The notes under the pieces: generated by a model | Databases searched by the model: none | The model's input: only the letters and a program-made list of their open reading frames with translations | Told to the model about the DNA's origin: nothing | Position numbers and translations under genes: made by a program | Shown here: positions 47,038 through 55,605 of the stretch, one piece after another | How the letters are laid out: every line of letters starts with the position of its first letter | How positions within the stretch are numbered: position 1 is the first letter of the stretch | Source of the DNA: Sthenelais limicola | Lineage: Eukaryota > Annelida > Polychaeta > Phyllodocida > Sigalionidae | DNA length: 64,000 nt | NCBI GenBank assembly: GCA_942159475.1 | Contig: OW804095.1 | Location: forward strand, 65,252,773-65,316,772 | Reading direction: 5' to 3'

Positions 47038-48822
47038 GTGCATGAGAAGGAAGTAAACAAACCCCGTGCCCATGCGCACTCCCTCCATCCGCCCGGCAGC
47101 CAAGATGGCGGCCTGGGTGACGAAAACATAGCCTCTGCAGCTAGTGTTATCTGTGTTTCTCCTGAATTACATAAAATACAACGGATTGGAGCTAGTAGTG
47201 TTGAAAATAGTGACTTTCTACATCATTCTCGCCGGGATAGATGCATCTATCCCTCTGACTCTGTAGCATATGCCCCGGACGAAGGCTCTTCAGCGTCGGG
47301 CCTCGCTTCGATGGGATGTCGCACGCCTCCCAGGGTAAGCTATAGTAATACCAATGCTCGCCGTGCCAATGCCGGTAATAATGACAAAGCTTCTACTGTT
47401 TATGACCACCATAATTGTGACATTGATGAAAATCCCAGATATAGTGACCTGAATGTGTGTATTAGTGATAGTTCTCGTTGTGATGAGCCCCTTGATGATG
47501 GTATTGCATCCCCCTCGGAGGTGGGACAGAATCAGTGCTTTGATGCATACCACAACTGGCCGTCGGTCTCTCATACTGTCGGTAGTAGCTTAGCTGATAT
47601 ATATAACCATGTTCTTACAGCTGGTCGCCCTAACTGGGCCGGGGCACGTGTATCTCTCCCCACCAGCCTAAATATACATGAATGGAAAGTGTTAGTGTCT
47701 GATCACCCCAATGATCAATGTGTGATTCAAGGAATAGTGTTTGGTTTTACCCTGCAGTATACAGGGGGACCAATTTGTGCTACTGAAGGTCTCGATAACC
47801 ACCCATCTGCTATTAATTTTGAGAATGACATTGATGAATATATTGCAGTGGAAACAGGCCTCAAGGTCCTTGCTGGCCCCTTCGATGACCCACCCTTCAC
47901 CCCTTGGACTAAGGTTAGTCCGCTCATGACTCGCCCTAAAACTGATGGTTCAAGGCGTGTGATAGTTGATCTCTCCTACCCAGAAGGTGGTGTCAATCGA
48001 TTTATAATAAAGAACAGATACAACAACAAAGTAGCTCATCACAACCTACCCACGGTTCCCATGGCGGTGGACTTGATTAGAGGCATGGAGTCTGATCGAG
48101 TAGCCATGGCAGTCGTTGATCTCAAGCGGGCATACCGTCACTTCTTCGTATGCCCCCTTGATTGGCCCCTCCTGGGCATCACTCATCGTGGCAGATACTA
48201 TTTTGACCTCTCTCTACCATTTGGAGCAAGGATTTCATCTCTGGTCATGCAGAGGGTAGCCATGTTCCTAGTGTGGGCCCTTCGGGCCCAGGGCATTGCT
48301 GCCCTAATGTATCTTGATGACTTGATCCTGATTGCTCGTGATATTTCAACACTCACTCCACAGTATGATTTAGCTCTCGCCATGTTCAAAAGGCTTGGAC
48401 TCACCATAGCGGAGAAGAAGCTTCAACCGCCTTCTAATGTTGTCACCTGGCTCGGAGTGGAGTTTGATACTATTAAAAATCAAATTGCTATCAAGCCAGA
48501 CAAACTCACTGAGATCTATGACTGTTTGGCGGCCACTGAGTCTCGTCCGTCTATCTCAAGCAAACAAATGCAGCAGATAATAGGAAAGATCGCGCACTTG
48601 GCAAAAGTTGTTCAACCAGCTCGACTATTCATGAGTAGAATGCTAGCAGCCCTTCGAGCAGCAAAAGGGGCTAGAATCTTCATTAATAGCTCAGTCAAGA
48701 AGGACCTCCAGTGGTTCACACAGTTTCTGCCTCTATATAATGGCAAATCTATAATTCCTAAACTTGTTATTCCTATGTCTTCACCAACGGTGATAAGGAA
48801 GGAAAATCCATTAACCACTTAG
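47038..48822 (+). CDS. DIRS reverse transcriptase (frame disrupted at the RNase H junction)
   Basis: An open frame of 594 codons. It opens at a GTG rather than an ATG and extends upstream, so the true start, possibly by frameshift from gag, is unclear. The N-terminal 240 residues are poorly conserved. The polymerase core runs about 296-470: PLMTRPKTDGSRRVIVDLSY, MAVVDLKRAYRHFFV with the first catalytic Asp, LPFGARIS, and YLDDLILIARD (425-435) with the paired Asp. Then comes WLGVEFDTIKNQI and a helical KQMQQIIGKIAHLAKVVQPAR connection. It copies element RNA into cDNA. The wording is that of DIRS/PAT polymerases. The frame ends at TAG 48820-48822, where RNase H should have continued. The RNase H remainder is in the +2 frame. 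Confidence 0.85.
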   Translation: MHEKEVNKPRAHAHSLHPPGSQDGGLGDENIASAASVICVSPELHKIQRIGASSVENSDFLHHSRRDRCIYPSDSVAYAPDEGSSASGLASMGCRTPPRVSYSNTNARRANAGNNDKASTVYDHHNCDIDENPRYSDLNVCISDSSRCDEPLDDGIASPSEVGQNQCFDAYHNWPSVSHTVGSSLADIYNHVLTAGRPNWAGARVSLPTSLNIHEWKVLVSDHPNDQCVIQGIVFGFTLQYTGGPICATEGLDNHPSAINFENDIDEYIAVETGLKVLAGPFDDPPFTPWTKVSPLMTRPKTDGSRRVIVDLSYPEGGVNRFIIKNRYNNKVAHHNLPTVPMAVDLIRGMESDRVAMAVVDLKRAYRHFFVCPLDWPLLGITHRGRYYFDLSLPFGARISSLVMQRVAMFLVWALRAQGIAALMYLDDLILIARDISTLTPQYDLALAMFKRLGLTIAEKKLQPPSNVVTWLGVEFDTIKNQIAIKPDKLTEIYDCLAATESRPSISSKQMQQIIGKIAHLAKVVQPARLFMSRMLAALRAAKGARIFINSSVKKDLQWFTQFLPLYNGKSIIPKLVIPMSSPTVIRKENPLTT

Positions 48823-49175
48823 AGGCACTAAATTGTGTGGCTGCAGCTCGAACATTTGTCTCACAAAATGATGCAGGTGGATTGGTTGTAGTTCACTGCG
48901 ATAACACTGCGGCCATTAAGTCATTCAAAGGGGGTAGGGCTAGGGATCCAACTCTCTCTGCTTGTGCCCGGGCTCTCTGGTTTACTGTGGCAAAATTCCA
49001 AGTTCACTTCAGATATGTCCATGTTCCTGGAATATATATGGATATACCTGACACCTTGTCTCGATCTTCTCTCTCTCATATTCATAAACAAAAAGAGAAA
49101 GATCTTATTCGCAGAAACAACCTTCTACCCATTAAAGTGCCTAATCATGTCTTCTCCATCTCTACTTTCTACTAG
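48783..49175 (+). pseudogene. DIRS RNase H, internally deleted
   Basis: In the frame two bases beyond the polymerase frame: NHLEALNCVAAARTFV, VVHCDNTAAIKSFKGG, then FRYVHVPGIYMDIPDTLSRS. These are the later RNase H motifs (LEAL, DNxAA, HVPGxxxDxPDxLSR). The first catalytic Asp segment (LDA...GWGA type) expected between the polymerase connection and NHLEAL is missing, so about 50 codons appear deleted, with a frame change, near 48783. Such an enzyme could not hydrolyse RNA. The size of the deletion is judged from family spacing, not from an alignment. Confidence 0.7.
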
Positions 49176-50187
49176 GGAAACTGGCTGCTCGACTCGCGAA
49201 GGCCGCACAGCACAGGCAGGCCCAAGCATACAGGCCAGGCACCGTTAGTAACAGAGACTCAGCAGTTCGCCTCTTCCTAGCTTTCTGTACCCACATCAAC
49301 ATACCGTTCGACCCACTACTACCTAGGCAGGTATGCTGGTATATTGAGTATCTCATCTCTAATGGTCTCTCTCCTGGATCTGTCTCCAACGCCATCAGTC
49401 ACATCAGAACCTTCTACAAACTTTCTGATTATGACTGTGCACCTCTTAACCACCCCGACGTCGCCAATGCTCTTAGAGGAGTTCAGCTATCGCTTCGGCA
49501 CGTCCCAGCTCCCAAGGCTTCGGTGTCTCCAAGCCTTGTGAAATCATGCCTGATAATAGCTGCTTCTCGCCAGTACCCTACACACATCAGGCTGGCAATA
49601 ATCCTCATGTTTGAGGGTTTTCTTCGCCAGTCGAACCTCTTTCCTCGCTCCACCGCTGCATATGACCCTACAAGGCAACTGACTTACCATGATCTGTCAC
49701 TACAAGGAAATACACTGGTTGTGGCCCTCAAATGGTCAAAGTCAATGCAGGCATCTTCTACTCCCACCATCATCTCTCTTAGGCAGATACCTTCATCTGT
49801 CTTCTGCCCTGTACAGGCGTACCGGGACACATCAGGGCTACGGCCTCGTGCCCTCCAGGCCACCCTCTCTTCGCTTATACAGATGGCAACCCGATGACTA
49901 CTTCCTTCATATCTAAACAGTGGTCAGCCTTGGTTCAGGCCGCTGGGGTGTCTTCACGTAACATCTCACTTCACAGCCTTCGTTGTGGTGGGGCCCAGTA
50001 TGCATTCCACGCTCAGGGAGCGTCACTCACCGATGTCAAGAATCACGGGACGTGGAAGTCCTCCGCCGTCGGCGCTTCCTTGTCTCCTCATCCATTTACT
50101 ACCACCACCGTTCAACATGCACTAGCTCGCTTTGATGATGGTTTGGGCTTTATAAGTGAACTCAAGACATCACCACCTCGGAAATAA
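49166..50187 (+). pseudogene. DIRS tyrosine recombinase, frameshifted
   Basis: An N-terminal SAM-like domain from about 49178 (KLAARLAKAAQ, then NRDSAVRLFLAFC and ISHIRTFYKLS) leads into the catalytic domain. FEGFLRQSNLFP carries the first Arg. HSLRCGGAQYAF carries the His-x-x-Arg, and HGTWKSSAV follows. One base is out of frame between about 49815 and 49870, splitting the gene at stop 49895-49897. After SSAV the reading frame gives GASLSP, where the family has a Tyr-Leu pair. The adjacent frame gives RFLVSSS, so the nucleophile Tyr seems mutated to Phe as well as being out of frame. It would normally integrate the circular cDNA. Confidence 0.75.
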
Positions 50188-50328
50188 CTGACTCTTGTCG
50201 AGTATATAATATATATATTTCTCCGACCAAACCAAGGACTGACTCTCAAATGTGAATCTACCATACTTACCCCAAAGCAAAATAAAACATCTTTACTATA
50301 ATCTTGTCTTCTTTCTCGTTTCATAATG
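50145..50328 (+). repeat. Split direct repeat B1
   Basis: 184 bp, identical to 50534-50717 except for one T/C change. It overlaps the end of the recombinase frame and contains AATAAA at 50281-50286, a likely poly(A) signal. It directly abuts A2. Confidence 0.9.
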
Positions 50329-50483
50329 TGTCTGATATTGTCTTACTTGACAATATTGGGTCATTGTGGCAGGAATAGGGACAGAGAGTATTCTGACGTC
50401 TACTACGTAACTTCCGCCCCCTTCAAACGTCACCTCAGAATCTCTCCTCTGACTGTCACGCACGACTTTTCAATTTTTTCTTC
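50329..50483 (+). repeat. Split direct repeat A2
   Basis: Second copy of the 155-bp A repeat. The opening hairpin has lost one base pair compared with A1. Confidence 0.9.
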
Positions 50484-50533
50484 CCACCCACCTCCCTCTT
50501 AACAACATTTATTATATATTATTATAATAATAG

Positions 50534-50717
50534 GGGCTTTATAAGTGAACTCAAGACATCACCACCTCGGAAATAACTGACTCTCGTCGAGTATATAATA
50601 TATATATTTCTCCGACCAAACCAAGGACTGACTCTCAAATGTGAATCTACCATACTTACCCCAAAGCAAAATAAAACATCTTTACTATAATCTTGTCTTC
50701 TTTCTCGTTTCATAATG
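50534..50717 (+). repeat. Split direct repeat B2 (right end of element)
   Basis: Second copy of the 184-bp B repeat, with AATAAA at 50670-50675. It is separated from A2 by 50 bp of pyrimidine-rich then AT-rich linker. The sequence leaves the element at CATAATG 50717. Confidence 0.9.
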
Positions 50718-52410
50718 ACATGTTTTTGGTCTTTTTGGTCAAATATTAGCTGAGAATGCAGCAGGGCAGACGGAAATAGACCAGTGACCAAAACCTGGAT
50801 CTCACACTGGACAAAGGATTTCAACATTTGGCGGGAATCTGGACACATATAAATACTGGACAGATCCCACCCACAGGCATTCAACGGTCGTACGGGTTTA
50901 GGTGAATACTGCCACGTCTACCTACTATACTATATATTATTATGTATTTCCCATGTTTGTATAATTTCGAGGTTTTCTGTCGAATAACTTTGGATTTTAA
51001 CATAATCATGGGAAATTTTGACAAGAATTGTACGTAAGTTATCACACATGGCCTCATGTGTTTATGTTATGTATATATCATGATAAGTCGGTGAATGTAA
51101 TTTGTTCGAACCATGCATCATTCTTAGTTAGCTCAGCGAGTAGAGGGACAACAGGATGTACGGAGGACTACAACGTAGACGGTATATGCTTGAGGTAACT
51201 GATCTGATCCCCTGGATAGATCTATTCCAACTATATTAATCACCCAATTATTTATTACCCAACATGTAAAATCATGTGATTCTTAACAGTAAATAAGAGC
51301 GAGTGGGTGAGAGTGAGTAGGAGTGAATGAATCTCTCTGCCTCCAATATTGATTATCCTTGAAAACTGTTCTTGCCATATACAGTTGTCAACAATAGCTA
51401 TGTTATATGAAACCTTAACATTGGAGGTGAGTGATACAGAGTGATACAACTTATTTTATATCATTCATTATTATTAGGTTTAAGAGTTTTTATCATACGA
51501 TAATATATGCTATGTCAAATAAAAGCAAAGATTCAGGGCTATGTGCATTTGAAACAGTCATTCTTTCTGTTAAGAATTCTTTTTCATATTAACAGCTGTT
51601 TCCATGGTAACCACATCTGAAATGTTATGAAAATCCTGACTTTCAACTGTTTCCAAAGCAATCTCTCTGAGTTAAATGCTTCTGCAGCTTCTTTCTTTTG
51701 GCACATATGCAACTTTGTACCATCATAATGGTGGAAATGGCAGTGTGAAGAATTGAAAGCCGAAATGTTCCTAATTTGACCATTTTTCCTGTTTAAGCGA
51801 AAAGCTGGAGGTGTTAGGATTAACCTGACACTTTTTAGAGTCACATAGAGGTCCATGTTTTTCACTGAAACAACATTTTTCAGTGGCCCAATTAAGGGCT
51901 CAAGACTTTGCTGTATCTATGTAATATAATTTGATTTCCGTTTGTTATGCAGTGACATTCATATCCGTAAAAAGGATTTTACTTCATCTGTGAGAAAACA
52001 CAGGTCTTCCTGAACCTCCCCATTATATACATTGGATGGTGTTGATACATCTCTGTTTTAAGTTTCGAAAATACATGGGTCTATGTGTATTGTACATTAA
52101 TAGTTTTGATCTTTTTGCTTCCTATCATAATCAAACTTTCAAGATGATCTATGCATTTTTCATAATACAATTGAATTACAACTCTCATTTTATTACATAA
52201 GTAATTATTACTATTTTCAGTCATAATTTCTCTCTGCGTTATCTAAGTGTGAAGCACCAGTTTTCTCCCTCGTTTAATTTGCCTTCTTGGCTGTTAATTA
52301 TATGTACGTGATATCCAATTTCAATTTCCCTGTTTATAACTGGTGTACTGCTTTTTCTTATACAAGACCTCTGATTCTGTATTTGTTCTGAATGTCTACA
52401 ATTAATTGTT
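50718..52410. other. No recognisable gene
   Basis: AT-rich DNA. Near 51127-51215 a stretch with TAGCTCAGCGAGTAGAG resembles a tRNA A-box, but no convincing B-box or cloverleaf follows at the right spacing, so it is at most a tRNA-derived remnant. Nothing else was seen. Confidence 0.45.
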
Positions 52411-52454
52411 AGTCATATAATTCATCGAACAATTGTTCGATGAATTATATGACT
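52411..52454. repeat. Perfect 44-bp palindrome
   Basis: AGTCATATAATTCATCGAAC-AATT-GTTCGATGAATTATATGACT: two 22-nt arms with no spacer. It lies 26 bp before the CACTCT-ended transposon. Uninterrupted palindromes of this size are prone to loss and are uncommon in random DNA. Confidence 0.95.
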
Positions 52455-52480
52455 GTCCTTCTTTTCAAGATTATATAGTA

Positions 52481-54164
52481 CACTCTAAGAAAAAAGGGTT
52501 CTTTTGGGTTCTAGATAGAACCCCATGGTTCTACCAAGAACCCTAGGGTTCTTTGACACCTAAAAGGGTTCTTCGGGACCACCGGGGGTTCCATCTAGAA
52601 CCATAGGGGTTCTTCAGCGATTTAAGGGTTCTTCGTGCACTTGAAGGGTTCTTTAACTCAAAGCGGTTCTACATAGAACCCCCTTTTTCTCCTTAGGGCT
52701 CACAGGCACACATCTACATCTTAAAATCAAGGTTTATATAGGCAGGAGAGAGAGAATTAAAAGCATTTTCTAAATAATGTGAAACAAATGTTATCCCTTC
52801 AAACAGATTACTTTTATGTGATGTGTCACATGAAAACGAGTCATATGGAATTATTTCAATTACGTGGGTTTGTGACTTTTAATGAATTTCTGCACATGTC
52901 TCCTGGGTCGATTCATACACAAACTTTACATATTATTAAAGCTGCATGTCTCTAGATTACAGGGGGGTCTTTAGTTTGAATCAATTCGAGCAACTTGAAG
53001 GAAACCAGAGACCAAAATGTGATGCAACCAAAGATTTTCAAAAATGATTTTCAAAAACGGAACGGTTGATTTCACCAACTTTTAGGGCAGCTAGGACTTA
53101 GACTTAGGACGTTTCATTCTGAGCATTTTTTCATTTTCAAATCAAAGGATTCGTTTGACATTGCAAAGTAGGTAAGAAGAATAACACTTTTTAGGTACAT
53201 CTCTATGGCTCAAATTCTGAAAAAGTTGACTTTTTCCTGGTGGCCCATAGAAATTTTGTGAGATATTGACCTAGTCCAGTTTTTTCCCCTCTTTTCAAAT
53301 CTGGCCTCCAATTTTTTCTATTGGCATTATTGGCGACGTTATCGGCAATCCGACTGTTCTCACCAGGTGGCAGTACCGTGGAACTTGGCTTTCACTAGGT
53401 GCCCTCACAGGTTACTACATGCTATTTACAATTTCTATTAGAACAAAAGTCTCACTAGTAATACTTATATGAGGCATTTATACCTTATAGATATTACACT
53501 TTATAAACTTGGGAATATTGAAAGCAATGAAATCAATACTTTATGTGTATAACTTACCTGCTTGATGTTGAAAAATGTTGTGAAGAAAGCACCCTTATAA
53601 TTCTAATATTATTACTATGAGTACTACTGAAGTACCAAGATTGTCAAACACCAAGGTGCAATGGATACCCATGTCAGCTACAGGAGAGGATTGTATTAAG
53701 GGTAAGTTAAAGTGATGGAAATGGATGAGGAACTCTGAAAAAGTCAAGCAAAGGGACTGCATATAATATGCAGTCTCTCCTTGAATGCTCTTGGGCAAAA
53801 TGCTTCTGTGGTGAAACATGCAGCATTAGCACTGAGCACAAATCTGCTGTTATAAGGACCAGTCTAGATTCAACAGGGAATAATGAAATCAATACTTTAT
53901 TCAGAATTAACATTGTAAATTACAAGCAATTTTATGGATGCCAAATCAGGGTTCTATGTAGAACCCTACCTATTTTGGCCAGAGGGTTCTTCAAAGGGTT
54001 CTTCAAATCGAGGGTTCTATGTAGAACCCTGCCTATTCCCGAAACGGGGGTTCTACTTAGAACCCTCAAAAAAGGGTTCTAAGTAGAACCCTTAGGGGTT
54101 CTGCCATGTCGACAAGCTGAAGAACCCTTAAGGGTTCTTGTTAGAACCCTTTCTTCTTAGAGTG
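52481..54164. mobile_element. 1.68-kb DNA transposon with CACTCT ends and GGGTTCT arrays
   Basis: The left end CACTCTAAGAAAAAAGGGTTC is matched by the inverted right end (GAACCCTTTCTTCTTAGAGTG in the top strand reads CACTCTAAGAAGAAAGGGTTC on the other). TA lies on each side. About 200 bp inside each end are packed with GGGTTCT and AGAACCC in both orientations (left about 52496-52683, right about 53947-54150). The middle has no coding capacity. CACT-ended TIRs with dense short subterminal repeats fit the EnSpm/CACTA group, though that group usually leaves 2-3 bp duplications and only TA matches here. Non-autonomous. Confidence 0.75.
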
Positions 54165-54723
54165 TACTCTCTCAATAAAAGAACAAGAACCTCTTTGGTT
54201 TCCTTAATCATTAACAACATTAACATCAATACTCTTCACCGGGGGAATTAGATAGGTGTAAGATAAAGTTTTCGTCTCATGACTGCATGAAGTTTATACC
54301 AACACAGAAGTATATTGTGCTGATTCAAATAACGTCCCCGCGGGTTATATAGATGTAAAATGAAGTTTTCGTCTGTGACTGCATGGTGTTTATGGGAGGA
54401 TTATATAGGTGTGAAATGAAGTTTTCATCAGTGACTGCATGAAGTTTGTACCAACACAGAAGAGTATTGTGTGAACAGATGAAACCACCAGGCAAGATAT
54501 ATTATTCTTTGATCAATTTTATTTAATATTAAAATACCCTCACAACAATTTTTAAAAACCCATCAAAACTCTTATCTTAAAATGCAAATTTCATAATAAT
54601 CAAGTTGTACATGGCTTTACACACCATCTTTAAGTGTTTCTTTTAACATACCATACTGTTTGAGGACGAAAGAATTTGTTTCGAAAGATGTAAAATGTAT
54701 CATTTCCTTCTATGGTCCAATCT
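54165..54723. other. Intergenic, probably includes the 3' UTR of the LINE remnant
   Basis: No gene. It contains a degenerate tandem repeat around 54255-54460 (GATGTAAAATGAAGTTTTC and GGTGTGAAATGAAGTTTTC units with GTGACTGCATG between, about three copies). The part from about 54490 is likely the minus-strand LINE 3' untranslated region. Confidence 0.5.
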
Positions 54724-55231
54724 TTATTTTTGTACTCTTTGTTGAACTTTTTGTATTAGAAATGATTTAACATTTTCAATAGTTGGGCACGAAATCCCCT
54801 CTTTGGGGCGATCGTTCCAAAGATTGGGTAGTTGATGATATAATGATTTCCTTATTTTCTCAGTTCGTGGTTGTGGTAATAACAGTGTATCTTTCCCTTT
54901 TTGTGGGATCTCAAATTCAACTCTCTATCATCCACCAGGGCTCTGTCATTGTGTTTAAATGCTAGTTCCAACATAATATGGTGTTTTCTCCTAGTTTCTA
55001 ACGATGGTTTATTATTTTTTTCTGGAGCTCTATTACATTTTCTCCCATTCCCAGACCAAAAGCAACTCTAACAAATGAGTTTTGGATTGTTTGTAGTTTT
55101 GTAAGTAAAACAATTGGAGCTACATTATAAATGGTTTTTCTTATTGCTTTTAACCTATAAGTTGCCTGTGTGATCTTTTGGGTCAGGATATCCTTAAAGT
55201 GCAACCCTAAATATGTATAACTTTCGATTCC
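54724..55231 (-). pseudogene. LINE ORF2 C-terminal remnant, frameshifted
   Basis: On the minus strand from 55231: GIESYTYLGLHFKD, TYRLKAIRKTIYNVAP, LLTKLQTIQNSFVRVAFGLG, then in the same frame FKHNDRALVDDRELNLRS. After one shift near 54848 it continues LPNLWNDRPKEGI and SFLIQKVQQRVQ, ending at 54724. YLGLxF after the palm domain and a final LPxLWNxxP are typical of LINE C-termini of RTE/CR1-like groups. The catalytic part is missing (5' truncation) and a CT-rich tract lies directly upstream. It is distinct in sequence from the remnant at 41 kb and from the LINE at 62 kb. Confidence 0.65.
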
Positions 55232-55235
55232 TAGT

Positions 55236-55605
55236 GTAAAAGCTCTTCCCTCCCCCTCTGATCTCTCCCTCTCTCTCCCCTACCTCCCCCTCTCTCTCCC
55301 CTACCTCCCCCTCTCCCTCCCTCTTTTTCCTTCTTCACCCTCCCCTCTGCGCGCTCACCTTCCCCTCTTTTTCTCTCCCCCTTCCCTCTCTCCCTCTCTC
55401 TTCTTCTCCCTCCCCCTCCCCTCTCTCACCCATACCCTCCGCTCTTTTCCCTCCAACTTTTCTGTCTCTCATACCCTTTTTCTCCCTCCCCTCCCCCTCC
55501 CCAATTCCCCCACCCTCTCTCTCCCCTCTTCGTCTCTCTCCCCCTCCCCTCCACCCTCTCTCCTTCCCCCCGCATCTCTCCCTCCCTCATTCTTCCTCTC
55601 TTTCC
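55236..55605. repeat. Pyrimidine-rich CT/CCCTCT tract
   Basis: About 370 bp almost free of purines in the top strand (CTCCCTCTCTCTCCCC units). Its complement resembles the GA-rich cores of the Helitron-like elements at 0-1.2 kb, but no CTAGT or TC terminus is attached, so it is listed as low-complexity DNA only. Confidence 0.85.

Larger units (their letters stand above)
43432..50717 (+). mobile_element. PAT/Ngaro-type DIRS retrotransposon with split direct repeats
   Basis: A 7.3-kb element with the layout A1 (43432-43586), gag, RT, RNase H, tyrosine recombinase, B1 (50145-50328), A2 (50329-50483), a 50-bp linker, B2 (50534-50717). This A1...B1-A2-B2 arrangement is the split direct repeat of PAT and Ngaro elements, which integrate a circular intermediate with a tyrosine recombinase and leave no target duplication; none is seen. 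A copies differ at 3 of 155 positions and B copies at 1 of 184, so the insertion is fairly young. The copy is dead: gag is duplicated and interrupted by a MITE, RNase H is partly deleted, and the recombinase is frameshifted. No methyltransferase or hydrolase domain was seen, so PAT versus Ngaro is not settled. The RT wording favours PAT. Confidence 0.9.

Noticed and set aside
51127..51215. Possible tRNA or tRNA-derived SINE (TAGCTCAGCGAGTAGAG)
   Set aside because: An A-box-like match only. No convincing B-box or cloverleaf at the right distance.
55236..55605. Third Helitron-like element on the minus strand
   Set aside because: Similar GA/CT composition, but neither the CTAGT end nor a TC start is attached.
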